This document shows, in pieces, positions 15,203 to 25,800 of a stretch of 36,836 nucleotides of DNA. Within the stretch, counting starts at the first letter, position 1; the number at the start of each line of letters is the position of its first letter. The notes beneath the pieces are model-generated. The model had not been told where the DNA came from. It did not search any database and saw nothing but the letters and a program-made list of their open reading frames with translations. The stretch covers positions 1 to 36,836 of the forward strand of contig MHXZ01000041.1 in the NCBI GenBank assembly GCA_001825665.1. Direction: 5' to 3'. The position numbers were made by a program, and so were the translations under genes. Source of the DNA: Planctomycetes bacterium GWF2_41_51 (lineage in GTDB: Bacteria > Planctomycetota > Phycisphaerae > Sedimentisphaerales > UBA12454).

Positions 15203-17770
15203 TTATTTTACTTCAAACAATTTATGAAATTTGCGGCCTGTCATCAAGTCTTCAACTTCAATCTTCCATTTTCCGGGCTTATCATTCTGGCCGGCAGTAA
15301 ACTCAATAGAGCATACACCGCCCTTCGCTGAATAATAATTGCTGAATTCTGAATTGCCGCCGATATGGTCTGTTATCTTTATGTTCAAAGGTTCGACGCC
15401 TGAAATCAATGAGCCATCTGCATCCTTAATAAGAATATCAAACTTGTATGTCTTTGTACGATTCAAAACATCAGGAATGTTAATATCTATTTTTTCAGGT
15501 TTACCGTGCATAAATGCAATAATCTTCCCCCCTGCCGCCGGTAAATTTATATTGAAAACTATTTTCTCTTGAGTCCTCGAACAAGATAATTCTTTATGCT
15601 CGATTATATCATAGATAAAAAGTTTTTCTTTGGCAGAATTCAAAGTAATTTTTGCGGTCTGACTGACACCCTTTTCAAGTATAGCTTTGTACTCTCCAAG
15701 ACGCTGGTCATAAGCACGTTTATCATTTATCACGAATAGATATTTTACTCTATCTTTTTTGAGCATATTCAATAGGACTGTCGGACTTGAACATTCCACA
15801 TCTTTATTGATTTTGTCTTTAAGAGCCGCATCGAGCTGCGCGGCATAGGATTCCATTATTTTCTGGTCTTCGTCGGCGGTTACGCCTTTGACTTCCAGCA
15901 GGTTTGCCTTGCGGGTTTCGTTATCTGTTTTTTCAGCATAATCCTTTTTCTCAATCAGTGCTTTTGCCGAGACGTTATTGCGATATGTAAAATCGAAATC
16001 AAATTTAACCGCGCCGGGAATTTCTGCCCGCAAATACTGGTCGGAAACTACCAATCCGCCTTTGCGCTGAAAATTCAGAATTTTATCGTAAACAGTTTTT
16101 GTTAGAGTATCGCATTTGGGTAAAACTAAAACTCTATAATCATCTAATCCGTATTTCGTGATAGTTTCGTCAAAAACGATATCCGCAGGGATATGTATCA
16201 TATTCAATAATGAGTAAAAGCAATAAGCCTGATAATTGCCATAATGTCCGAGCAGGCGAGGCGATGCAGAATAAACATCCGATGATTCAGACGAAAGCAC
16301 GGCGATCTTGCGAGGCGACCTTTTCAGCTCTCTTATCATTGGGCCATAAGGTATAACTATCTCTTCGACAAATTGCTTTAGAGCATCAAACGTCGGAGGG
16401 TATTGCTGATAGGGATAACTTGCGGGCGGAACATTCGTTACGCCTCCGGTTTGACTTCCGGCCGGATAACCGGGATTAAACGGGTCAAGGCCGCTTCCAA
16501 TATAATAGCTCAGACCATCAGGATTACGTGATAAATTTATCCAACTTGTTTCAATAAGCCTATCAGGCCCCATCAGAACCCAGCCATTATGTTCCGGAGC
16601 AACCGAGCCGGGATAATTCAGCAGTGTTATCGTATGCATGACACCCTGATTAAACGGCTTGCCATTTGCTATCAGGGTCTCAACATACAACATATATTTA
16701 GGGTCGGGGTGTGTATAAGTCCATGTACTTATAGCGTTGGTTCCTCTAAATCTTTCATAAACAGATGTTCTTCGCAACGGGTCGCTGAAAGCAAAAATAT
16801 CCGGCCTGTATTTGTGAACCATCGCTGCCGCACGCTCATTCGCGGCTGACAATCCATCGCCCCATTTATACTGAAATAACCTTTTTACATAACCTTCGTC
16901 ATTATCGGCTATAACGCCGGGAGCTATGAATTTGTGCGCCGAAGTATTTACATCATAATTTTTTCTCGAGTACGGAAGTTCACTAATCAGGTTGTCCTCT
17001 ATCTCACTTTCCCAGAAGCAAACCTTAATCCCCGGAAAATACTGAATAACCTGCATTATATTTTCATTGATTTGATTTTGTTTGGCCGCAACGGCAGGAT
17101 GGTAAGGATTCGTCATAACCGTTTTACCGAAATAAGGGCGGATGGGTTTGAACAAAGCTGCGGGTTCATTTATATTGAGATTGAAACCATCGGATACGCC
17201 AATCCCCATTTCCCATCCTCTGGAAAGAGCGTAATCGTATAAAGCGAATTTATCCGGCGTAAAACCGCCATAGTTTAAATCGAGCCCTACGCCGCCGCCA
17301 GGCTGAAAACTGTTAAATCCTTTATCCGCATACCAATCCAACTGCCTTTTCGCTTCATCATCCAGTTTATATACATTTTGACCAAATTTGCGATGAGGCC
17401 AAAGCCAAACTCTCATTCTGTCAGGATTCCACTTGCGGGCAATCACTATAAAATGCTCAATCGCTGAAATAGTATCATCATTTTTTTTGAGCTGACAAAT
17501 TACTTTGTATCGGCCGGATTTCAGTTTGTTTGTATCTATCTTGAATTTGTTCACACAAACGGCATTAGATTCCATTAAAATCAAATCACCGATATTTAGG
17601 CTAATCGCTGCGTCTTTTAATTCATCTGCAGAAGATAATAATTCATATTCCAATACCGCTTTTTCGCCTCGCCAAAATGCGTGACGTATATTTTTATCGA
17701 TAATCTGCGCAGCATTTGCCGATAAAACAATGAAATTCAAAATCAAAAGAAGGATACATTTTTTAATCAT
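15203..17770 (-). CDS. Exported GH42-like (beta-galactosidase A4-type) protein
   Basis: The product is about 855 residues from the ATG at 17770, with signal peptide MIKKCILLLILNFIVLSANA. An N-terminal beta-domain precedes a TIM-barrel region (RVWLWPHRKFGQNVYKLDDE, GFNSFQPGG, CFWESEIEDN, and SWINLSRNPDGLSYY). A GATase-like middle domain reads PRKIAVLSSESSDVYSA, FDETITKYGLDDYRVLVLP and FQRKGGLVVSDQYL. This pairing is that of GH42 enzymes, where the middle domain is the trimerisation domain. C-terminal beta-domains end with GKWKIEVEDLMTGR. CFWESEIE is the most acid-like active-site stretch, but the usual catalytic pair is not certain. The start overlaps the symporter stop in the string ATGATTAA, which indicates translational coupling of uptake and degradation. 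Confidence 0.68.
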   Translation of the reverse strand: MIKKCILLLILNFIVLSANAAQIIDKNIRHAFWRGEKAVLEYELLSSADELKDAAISLNIGDLILMESNAVCVNKFKIDTNKLKSGRYKVICQLKKNDDTISAIEHFIVIARKWNPDRMRVWLWPHRKFGQNVYKLDDEAKRQLDWYADKGFNSFQPGGGVGLDLNYGGFTPDKFALYDYALSRGWEMGIGVSDGFNLNINEPAALFKPIRPYFGKTVMTNPYHPAVAAKQNQINENIMQVIQYFPGIKVCFWESEIEDNLISELPYSRKNYDVNTSAHKFIAPGVIADNDEGYVKRLFQYKWGDGLSAANERAAAMVHKYRPDIFAFSDPLRRTSVYERFRGTNAISTWTYTHPDPKYMLYVETLIANGKPFNQGVMHTITLLNYPGSVAPEHNGWVLMGPDRLIETSWINLSRNPDGLSYYIGSGLDPFNPGYPAGSQTGGVTNVPPASYPYQQYPPTFDALKQFVEEIVIPYGPMIRELKRSPRKIAVLSSESSDVYSASPRLLGHYGNYQAYCFYSLLNMIHIPADIVFDETITKYGLDDYRVLVLPKCDTLTKTVYDKILNFQRKGGLVVSDQYLRAEIPGAVKFDFDFTYRNNVSAKALIEKKDYAEKTDNETRKANLLEVKGVTADEDQKIMESYAAQLDAALKDKINKDVECSSPTVLLNMLKKDRVKYLFVINDKRAYDQRLGEYKAILEKGVSQTAKITLNSAKEKLFIYDIIEHKELSCSRTQEKIVFNINLPAAGGKIIAFMHGKPEKIDINIPDVLNRTKTYKFDILIKDADGSLISGVEPLNIKITDHIGGNSEFSNYYSAKGGVCSIEFTAGQNDKPGKWKIEVEDLMTGRKFHKLFEVK

Positions 17771-19733
17771 TTTTATTCTCCGCTGCATCTTCACCGACAT
17801 TATGATGATTAATTACCGTACCATCATCAGATTCATTTCTTTTAATTGTTTTAAGAAGGTTAAACATTTTTTTCAGGTCAATAAGGCCGCCCACTGTAAA
17901 CCATAGTGTTGTAATTATTGAAAGCACAAGAGTCAGGAGCGTATAATACCGCCAAAATACTATCCAGCTTTGAGTTTTAACATCCACGACAAAATTGTAT
18001 ATAGTACCTGCTATAAAAATAGTTATCCACAAACCTGTCCATGCAAAGGTTGAAATGTAAAGAATCTTATCTTTACGAGTAAATTCGCTGCTCATGCCAA
18101 TAATCGAACCGAACCATCCAACCTTTCCTTTTAATGCCGTATTTTCAAGCTTTAAAGAATACTTTCCTCGATGAAGCATCATATCCATATTAAACGACGT
18201 TTTTTTGCCCATCAACGATACTACAATATAAACAACGATAGCACTTATTGACGCAAAGAAACTCAGGATTGCACCGTTGCGCGTAGCGATATAACTCATA
18301 ATAGAATTTGCAAAAGGATAAGATTCATTGATCTGCTTTAAAACCATTCCTGAAACCGCCAAAACAGATCCAGTTATCATCGCTGACCAGGCAGCAGCAG
18401 TCGTACCTCTTTTCCAATACAATCCTCCTATCACAACAGCTCCGGCGCCGCCGGTGAAAATCGCACCGGTAATCATAAAAAACATATAGATATATTCAAT
18501 CTGCCTGAATATGAGACTGAAGAAAAAGATAAAGACTGCCACACCAAAAATTGAAATCTTAAGAAGGTTAAGATGCTGCCTTTGCGTAAAAGGTTTTTTC
18601 CTGAAAGGCATAACAACATCCTGTATGAAGATGCTGCCCCACGAATGCAAATACGTATCATGGTTGCCTATAAACGCCGCCAGCATAACCGCAGCCATCA
18701 TACCTACAATTCCCTTTGGCAGAAAATGCCTCATGGCTATTACTGTAGTCATCTGTTTTTGTATCTGACCATTTGCAATCGAACCTATCGCATCCTGAGC
18801 TTTTTGTGCCGATTCTGCGAAATTGGTATGATGCATAAAAGTATAGGCGCATATTGGTATAATCATCATAAATAAATTCAAAGATAAAATACGCCAGGTA
18901 CTTAATATTTTTCCCATTCTGGCTTCGTGCGCGTTTAATGCTGCCGCGTTATACCCAGCCGACCCCTGCCATACGAGACCTGAATAGAAATATCCAAAAG
19001 CCACAATAAGATAAAACCATATATTGAAATCTTTTGCGTTCTGAGTTTGGAAAGGATGCAGCATCGATGACCCCTGTTGAGCTATTGAAAGCGTTTGAGT
19101 GATTTGCGACCAGTCAAACTTCAATATAACAATGACCATAATGATGACAAATGCAATATTTGTATATACACCCTGCATAAAATCGGTAACGATAACCGCA
19201 ATTTGTCCGCCTACAAATGTAAAATAAAGCGCGAAAACAAGCAATATCGCCATAACAATTGCGTACATAGCGGTGGTATCTGGGAATCCGCAAAAATGTA
19301 TAAAAAATCTCGCGCCGACAGAAGGAAAAATTCCGAAATTTATTACGCCTGAAAGCCATCCAAGCAGACCCGTAAATATTCTGAAGCGTTTGCTGTAACG
19401 TATTTCAAGAAACTGGGCAAGAGTCAAAGCCCGCGTCTGTCGAAACCGATATACAATCCAGCCAGAAAGAAAAACAATTGTAGTTACAAAAATCATTATC
19501 AATTGCCACCAGGCAGCGGTAAATCCTGCCTGATAATACAATTCAAATCCCGCGATAAGACTTATCGAACCAACTCCCGCCATTCCCTGGGAAACACAAA
19601 TCAAATACCTGCCGGCACAGCGATTAGCCGCTAAGAAATCAGCGACGCTTTGTGTATATTTTTTTGTAAAAATCGCCGCTAATGTTATCGCAATCAGTAG
19701 ACTCAAAACGATAACCCAGTCAATCAAATACAT
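17763..19733 (-). CDS. Sodium:solute symporter (SSS family)
   Basis: The product is about 656 residues from the ATG at 19733 (MYLIDWVIVLSLLIAITLAA). At least 13 hydrophobic segments are visible. SSS landmarks include the discontinuous TM1 region around VADFLAANRCAGRYL, GMAGVGSISLIAGFELYY, RQTRALTLAQFLEIRYSKRFR (the conserved R-x-TLAQFLExRY stretch) and GIVGMMAAVMLAAFIGNHDTYLHSWGS with the sodium-site region. SSS carriers import sugars, uronates or amino-sugar derivatives with Na+. It overlaps the GH42-like gene by 8 bases. Its presence instead of a TonB/SusCD pair suggests uptake across the inner membrane of small products. The substrate is inferred only from the neighbours. Confidence 0.9.
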   Translation of the reverse strand: MYLIDWVIVLSLLIAITLAAIFTKKYTQSVADFLAANRCAGRYLICVSQGMAGVGSISLIAGFELYYQAGFTAAWWQLIMIFVTTIVFLSGWIVYRFRQTRALTLAQFLEIRYSKRFRIFTGLLGWLSGVINFGIFPSVGARFFIHFCGFPDTTAMYAIVMAILLVFALYFTFVGGQIAVIVTDFMQGVYTNIAFVIIMVIVILKFDWSQITQTLSIAQQGSSMLHPFQTQNAKDFNIWFYLIVAFGYFYSGLVWQGSAGYNAAALNAHEARMGKILSTWRILSLNLFMMIIPICAYTFMHHTNFAESAQKAQDAIGSIANGQIQKQMTTVIAMRHFLPKGIVGMMAAVMLAAFIGNHDTYLHSWGSIFIQDVVMPFRKKPFTQRQHLNLLKISIFGVAVFIFFFSLIFRQIEYIYMFFMITGAIFTGGAGAVVIGGLYWKRGTTAAAWSAMITGSVLAVSGMVLKQINESYPFANSIMSYIATRNGAILSFFASISAIVVYIVVSLMGKKTSFNMDMMLHRGKYSLKLENTALKGKVGWFGSIIGMSSEFTRKDKILYISTFAWTGLWITIFIAGTIYNFVVDVKTQSWIVFWRYYTLLTLVLSIITTLWFTVGGLIDLKKMFNLLKTIKRNESDDGTVINHHNVGEDAAENKND

Positions 19734-19767
19734 TAAATTTCTCCGTTGTCTATATTTTATAAATTTG

Positions 19768-19803
19768 CGACATAGCACCTGACTAATAACAGATGCTATG
19801 TCG
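19768..19803. repeat. Perfect 10-bp inverted repeat in the operon, upstream of the symporter
   Basis: CGACATAGCA (19768-19777) and TGCTATGTCG (19794-19803) form a perfect 10-bp stem with a 16-base loop, in the gap between the GH18-like gene stop (19842) and the symporter start (19733). No U-run follows on the minus strand, so a simple terminator is unlikely. An mRNA-processing or stability hairpin, or an operator, are alternatives. Confidence 0.6.
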
Positions 19804-19841
19804 AATTATAAATAATAAGTAATTAAATTTAAGTTATTTTT

Positions 19842-20912
19842 TCACCATGCAGCCAGCCAGTATCTGCCCCACCACCACCAATCGGTAGAATAATTCGCGT
19901 AATTGTCACCGCCAGTGCCATCAGTATGAAGATACAAAAAACCAGCTTTGAAATAGTTTTCAGAAGGGTCACTTGCGTCAGCCTCTAAATCATCGAGACC
20001 TTCAAGAGTGCCCAGAGCCGCATACCTTGCATTCTCGTAAGCAGGATTATGGGAAGCAGAAGCCGGGTAAGCAGGAAAACCGATTAAAATCTTTACGCCA
20101 TTGGTCGGAACCGGATGTGCCTCATCATCCCAATACTTTCCTGAAACTGCTCTTAAAATATAATAAGTCTGATCTCCTATCCAAGTTTGATATGCAGCAG
20201 CAGAACTGCTGTTGCTGTTATATGTCATTGCAGCTATAAAGTTCACTCTTCTTGCCATATAATAATAATAAACAGGACTCCAGTGATATATCGAGCCTGT
20301 CCCGTATTTATGGGCACATACCGATGTCAGTTTGCTGCTCAAACCAGATGCGTTAAAAGAAGCCCTGATATCGTCCATCAGCGTTTTATAATGGTTGTAA
20401 TAAGTATCATCATTTCCCGATGGTTCGATATCCATTGAAATACCATCAAAAACTCTATTTGCTCCCGAAACATAACTGCCCGGCACAGTTGCCGAGACAA
20501 ATTTCTTACATTCGCTTACTATAGCAGAACGAATCGCAGAATTGGAAATCGCAAGGTTGTTTTTGTCTCCGCTTATCCACCCTATAACAATGAATTGAAA
20601 GCCGCTCGAATTTTCATAGGTTTTCACCGCATTTAGAAAATCCTTTACCTTTGCGAGTTCAGTTGCCGCGTTGGTAATTACTCCGTTGGAATTGAGCATT
20701 CCTGCGTTTACAAATAAGTATTTGCATCTGTAGTTTACGTTCATATTATAACCAAGCGTCGGCACAAGGTTAACATAAGACTGGTATTTAACATAGTTGT
20801 GACTTAGAAAGACCCCGTTTTGGGTAAAATCTCCCGCATCTGCAGCAAAAACAATGGAGTTTGATAATGTAAAAACCAATAAAAACACATACACACTTTT
20901 CCTGGCATCCAT
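19842..20912 (-). CDS. Exported GH18-like glycosidase, paralogue A
   Basis: The product is 356 residues with signal peptide MDARKSVYVFLLVFTLSNSIVFAA. The barrel-strand motif VFDGISMDIEPSGND (around 155-167) matches the GH18 DGxDxDxE consensus with Asp161 and Glu163 kept but Ser in place of the first internal Asp. A later strand FIAAMTYNS matches the GH18 MxYD/N strand, and VKILIGFPAYPA is typical of the following barrel strand. GH18 enzymes use the Glu as acid and the substrate's N-acetyl group as nucleophile, so the expected substrate is an N-acetylhexosamine linkage. A highly similar copy lies directly upstream. The C-terminus is unusually Trp-rich (STDWWWWGRYWLAAW). Function as chitinase, endo-glucosaminidase or other GH18 is open. 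Confidence 0.68.
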   Translation of the reverse strand: MDARKSVYVFLLVFTLSNSIVFAADAGDFTQNGVFLSHNYVKYQSYVNLVPTLGYNMNVNYRCKYLFVNAGMLNSNGVITNAATELAKVKDFLNAVKTYENSSGFQFIVIGWISGDKNNLAISNSAIRSAIVSECKKFVSATVPGSYVSGANRVFDGISMDIEPSGNDDTYYNHYKTLMDDIRASFNASGLSSKLTSVCAHKYGTGSIYHWSPVYYYYMARRVNFIAAMTYNSNSSSAAAYQTWIGDQTYYILRAVSGKYWDDEAHPVPTNGVKILIGFPAYPASASHNPAYENARYAALGTLEGLDDLEADASDPSENYFKAGFLYLHTDGTGGDNYANYSTDWWWWGRYWLAAW

Positions 20913-20957
20913 AATAATACTCCTTTCAAAAAAAACTACATTCCTTTATTTCATACA

Positions 20958-22007
20958 TTAAGGCTTTAACCAGAATTGCCTGAATTGCTGCCAATCTGTT
21001 GTTTCACTGGAGTAGTTGTCTTTTCCTGTTCCATCGGTATAAAGATACACCGCCGCACCCAAAAAATATTTATGTGATAGATTTTGCTTATCTTCATTCA
21101 GTTTATTCAAGCCTTTCTGAACACCCAAAGATGCATTTTTGATATTTTCAAACTCAGGCTTATGGTATTTTGAAGGCGGATAGCCGGGAAATCCGAGCAT
21201 TACTTTGACATTATCATTTAAAGCCGGATGATTGCTGTCCTGCCAATATTTTCCGCTAACAGATTGCAAAATGGTTTTTGTCTGCTCATCCATCCAGTTT
21301 TGATATTCGAGGTCTGTATTGCTGCCGCTGTTGTACGTCATAGCGATAATTAAATCCACACTGCCAGCCATACGATAATAATATTCAGGATACCATTGCC
21401 ACGCGTTTTGAGTTCCATATTTATGAGTGCAAGCAGAAACGATTTTATCTTTATCGAGAGCCTTCGAAATTTCATCAAACAGCAGCACAAAATTTTCAAA
21501 AAAGACATCGTCTTTTCCCGCCGGCTCCATATCGAGGCAAATTCCATCGAATTCTCTTTTGCTGCCGGAAATAAAACTGCCGTTCACATCAGAGCTAACA
21601 AGTTTTATGCAATCATTTACGATATTCTGACGAACCTCGGGTTTGCTTATATCTGTTTTTCTGCTGTTGCCGTTGTGCCAGGCGAGAACCTTGAAGTGGT
21701 AATCTTTTGCTTTTTCATAGTCGGCAATCGTATTCAGCAACTGCGAAGCTTTTGCAAGCTCTTCGGAGCTTTTTATGAACAAACCCTTTGCATCCATAAA
21801 ACCGGCGTTGACAAACCAATACCTGCAATCATATTGTTTCACCATTTTATCAGCCAGATCAGGAACTTTATCAATTACCGATTGATATTTGACGTAGCTG
21901 TGTCCGAGGAAGACTCCGTTATCCTGATAATTATCAGCAAAAACGGCAGTACAATATAGAGTGGCCAATGTAATAACAGCAGATAGGTAGTTTTTTTTTA
22001 TGTTCAT
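20958..22007 (-). CDS. Exported GH18-like glycosidase, paralogue B
   Basis: The product is about 349 residues from the ATG at 22007 (MNIKKNYLSAVITLATLYCTAVFA); longer in-frame starts would overlap the pseudopilin and spoil the signal peptide. It aligns along its length with paralogue A: QDNGVFLGHSYVKYQS, FVNAGFMDAKG, REFDGICLDMEPAGKDD (Cys at the position of the first internal Asp, Asp159 and Glu161 kept), SACTHKYGTQNAWQWYPEYYY, AMTYNSGS and LYTDGTGKDNYSSETTDW. The two copies arose by tandem duplication and have diverged. The gap is 45 bases to paralogue A and 5 bases to the pseudopilin gene. Export points to action in the periplasm or outside. Confidence 0.68.
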   Translation of the reverse strand: MNIKKNYLSAVITLATLYCTAVFADNYQDNGVFLGHSYVKYQSVIDKVPDLADKMVKQYDCRYWFVNAGFMDAKGLFIKSSEELAKASQLLNTIADYEKAKDYHFKVLAWHNGNSRKTDISKPEVRQNIVNDCIKLVSSDVNGSFISGSKREFDGICLDMEPAGKDDVFFENFVLLFDEISKALDKDKIVSACTHKYGTQNAWQWYPEYYYRMAGSVDLIIAMTYNSGSNTDLEYQNWMDEQTKTILQSVSGKYWQDSNHPALNDNVKVMLGFPGYPPSKYHKPEFENIKNASLGVQKGLNKLNEDKQNLSHKYFLGAAVYLYTDGTGKDNYSSETTDWQQFRQFWLKP

Positions 22008-22012
22008 ATTAA

Positions 22013-22798
22013 CTATCTTTTCCCGGGACCATCTGTGAACCAAAAGACACTTGATGGGGTGGCCAGATTCTTCCACCAATCAGGTTCCTTAAAATAACTT
22101 GTATGCGAGTCCGCAAATACTATATTGATGCCTTTGTTATGACGAAACATCTTATATTTGAACTCCCCCGAGTACTCTTCCACTATTTTTTTCCATTTTT
22201 TATATTCAATCGTACCATCTGTTATATTGCCGTTAGGAGTAAATCTGGTCTTGAGAGATTTTTCTCCAAAATAAAAATCAAACACCACACCAAAATTGCC
22301 AGGCTGTTTAATAGATACCAGTTTCGCAGTATTATCAATTGTATTCATCCCTCCAGAGGAAGACCTTACGGTTATATTTCCTCCCGGATATTTTTGAAGA
22401 CCATAATCTGTGGCATTATAAGCATAATTGTTTTCTGTTCCAAAATCTCTAACAGCCTGCCCCGATGGACATCGCATAAATGCACCTAATTTATGGCCTT
22501 GCCCTTTCACTGCGCCAATATACGGTCCAATTCTGGAAAACCAGTGGCCGTTAGGATCGCTAAGCCCGCCGGAACCGAACATCCAGTCCTGTGTAACATA
22601 TAAACCATTATTATTTTCAGCATAAAGGTTCACAGCCAAAGCAAACTGCTTCATACGCGATTTACAGACCGTTGACTTGGCTTGCTCTCTGGCTTTAGAC
22701 ATAGCCGGCACCAAAACCGCAAGCAATATCGCTATTATTGATATAACCACCAGTAACTCTACAAGTGTAAAGCCTGACTTTGATTTTTTGCTTTTCAT
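22013..22798 (-). CDS. Type II pseudopilin-like protein with H/D C-terminal motif
   Basis: The product is 261 residues. It opens with a type III prepilin signal, [33 protein letters not shown], where cleavage by a prepilin peptidase leaves an N-methylated hydrophobic helix. The C-terminal globular part contains CRMKQ-type cysteine residues, [17 protein letters not shown]-like loops and the closing [14 protein letters not shown], which resembles the 'FADGHA' module of the planctomycete pseudopilin expansion. Such proteins are plentiful in Phycisphaerae and usually lie outside secretion-system loci. It sits between the modular glycosidase and the GH18 pair with 15- and 5-base gaps, so it is co-translated with glycan-degrading genes. 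A role in substrate-specific export or surface display is inferred. Confidence 0.82.
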   Translation of the reverse strand: MKSKKSKSGFTLVELLVVISIIAILLAVLVPAMSKAREQAKSTVCKSRMKQFALAVNLYAENNNGLYVTQDWMFGSGGLSDPNGHWFSRIGPYIGAVKGQGHKLGAFMRCPSGQAVRDFGTENNYAYNATDYGLQKYPGGNITVRSSSGGMNTIDNTAKLVSIKQPGNFGVVFDFYFGEKSLKTRFTPNGNITDGTIEYKKWKKIVEEYSGEFKYKMFRHNKGINIVFADSHTSYFKEPDWWKNLATPSSVFWFTDGPGKR

Positions 22799-22813
22799 AT
22801 TAATTTCCTATCC

Positions 22814-25800
22814 TTACTGACATTGTAAATCTTCCGGATTTTCGCATTCCATCCAGTTCTCAGCCATTGTCGCAAAGTCAAACATATTAATTTTGCCATC
22901 AGAAATACCAGTCGGCCCGCTTATGTCCGCACCGCCCGGAACGAAACGATAACACTTGACCGCCAAAGGCGCAAGCGTCACTGAGAAATTATCTCCGTTC
23001 ATAGCTGCATAGTCGGTCGAATCAAATATATCCTGCCGGCGTATCGTCTCCGTGGGAAGACCGCTTATATTTACAGTAACGTCGCTGTTTGCCGAATTGA
23101 CAAGGAACAGGTAACGCGCTCCGGTTGTATCCGCAATATTGGCATAATTAATGGACGAAGCGGTATAAGCCTCAGGAGTAGTCATACTTGCCGTCGCTGG
23201 GCCTGACATTATTGTTACAGAAATATCGCTTCTACGCTGGCCAAACAGAAATACATGGCCAAGATTTAAATCTCCATTCAATTCCCTGGCGACAGAAGCA
23301 TATCCCTGATAATACTCGTCAAAATAATTAGTCAGTTCCGGTCTTCTCCATCCGGAGAAAATTTCTACACCTTTAGCTCCCGTAATTAACGACAAATAGA
23401 CATCGTGCCTTGCCCATATCGGAATCAAATACGCAAACTGAGCATCAGGATCCACGAACATTTCCGGCACTGCAATCGCTGTTGCCGATGGATTTGACAA
23501 TCCAATAGCGTTCAGTTCCTGTTCAATCGTCCATTTGCAATAAATTCGATTATTCTGGTTGCCTGTGAAATTGGTGTACATACCTTTGCCGCACAAATCC
23601 TGATGCGCGACCGAAACCGCAAGATGGTCATCAGTACGATTATTTGTTTCATACATCCATACAGGTCTGCCTTGTGCAGAATCCGCTGCTCGTATCGCAT
23701 CAGCGGCTACTTGTAAATAATGCATCTGGTTTGGCTGATTGTACTTTAGTTCTTCAGGCTGAATTGCCCAAACAGCGATTGTATTATCGTTCTTAACGGC
23801 ATTTACCTGAGCTGTAACAGCAGATTGAATTTCAGAATCGCTCGGCAGTACAAAATTCTCAGGGTCAAGTCCCGTCATTCCGACATGATAGAAATATTTT
23901 AAGCCAAGGCTGTTTGCTTCATCAAGATAATTGCCCGGAGTACTTCCGTAATACGGCCCCATAGCTGTAAAGCCGTCATTTTTAAGATTATAAATATCCG
24001 GCTCCGTTACAGAATAAAAACTGAATCCGAATATTTTTCCGTTTGGATACAATTTATCATCATCGTATCCGACACTATAATCAGGTGCCGCGTCAAAAAA
24101 TGAGCCATATTCGCCATTCAGCCATTCTTCTGCCAATAAAGCGACATCATAAAAATCGATATAGCAGTCAGGCTGACCTTCCGGGCCGGAAATATCGCCC
24201 TGCGACCACATGGGCAAATTCGCCAAATCGCAATCGAAAGAATAGTTGTATGCATTGTTACTGATTCGGGCATTATCTATAGTGCCGTCAAATGTCCAAT
24301 AAGCCGCTCCAAGCCTCTGCCCAACTCGAAGGTTCTGTGTACTATTTGCGATTTGCATACCTGGGCTGCTGACAGCAGCAACGAGATTTCCACTACGATA
24401 AAGTTTGGCAGTATCGCTGTTTGCATCCCATGTTCCTGCCACATGATACCATTTGCCTTGTTCCCAACTAAGAACTTCTGAAACACCAACTGTAGTAGTT
24501 CCGTCACCGGTTACAAAATGCAATCTATAATCAGGCGTTGCAATGCCGGGGTCAGCAATCTGGTCTCTGGACAAATACATTTTGAATCCATTTTTATCCG
24601 CATACTGCTTGTCAAATATATATTGAATACTCTGTCCCGAGACATCATTTATATTGAGCCAGCATTCGACGGAAAGACTCGAATCGCTGCCCGACGGAAA
24701 TATTCCTGCTCCGCCGCCGATGACCTGAGTATAATCCAACCCGTTCTGGTCGCCCGGCAGATGCAGTCCCCAACTGAATTTTCCTTCTGTAACAATCGTC
24801 GGCGAGCCATAAAGATATAATTTCTGGGTGTCGCCAGTTATCACATCTTTTGCAGACTGTCCTGTTCCTAAGCCGCTGGCATGGGGAGTATCAAAATTCC
24901 ACAGAGCCACCGAATATGCGTCGGTTCCATTATAATCATTCAACCAGTCGTAATAAGGACCGGTTACCGGCGGCGGCGGCGGAAGGACATACTTCAATGC
25001 CGCCCTGCTGACTTTCAAATCATCTATTACACCATTAAAGGTTCCAAAAGCACTGCCAATCCGGTTACCTACACGGAGCAAATACATTGTTGCGCCATTA
25101 TAACCGTCACTTGGTCGATAAATCTTACCGGCATCAGTTGCGGCTGCAATTTGAGCGCCATCTTCATAAAGTCTTAAAGTGTCATCATCTGCATCCCATA
25201 CCATCGCCAAATGTGTCCACTGGCCAACAGTAAGGTTAGTAATATTTGTTTGCGCCTGTACTCTTGCACCTGCTGTTGTACCGATGACAGCTCTCAAATA
25301 AACAGAACTGTTTGAATTTTCATACCAAAGATACATTTGGTAGCCGGCGATCGGTGCATGAGAATTAGCCTTGTCAAATATCATTTGCCTTGGACTAGCC
25401 GATGTTGGCAGCTGATTTGGCTTAACCCAAACGCCAATTGAAAGATTTGGGTCAGAACCGGCAGAATCCATATCAACGCCCCACATACCACCAATATTAT
25501 TTGCTATCTGCCAATAATCTGTTGAAGCTGCTCCGCCGGGACACAAGGCACCATTGCCAAATTTCCCAACGTCATAACCCATCAAACCATATCTGTATAA
25601 CGGCAGACCGCCCGGAACCGCGCTATTAGCGTTGCCGGAAGATTCATTCCAATGCCACAATCCAATAGTCTTGTCATCAACAATTTCTTCGTTTACCCAG
25701 CCGTAATAATCACCATCCTCTACAACGGGAATATAAGGTGCGTAATCAACTGCGATTTTACTTATTTTAAGATCATCTACTTTTCCACTAAAACCACCGT

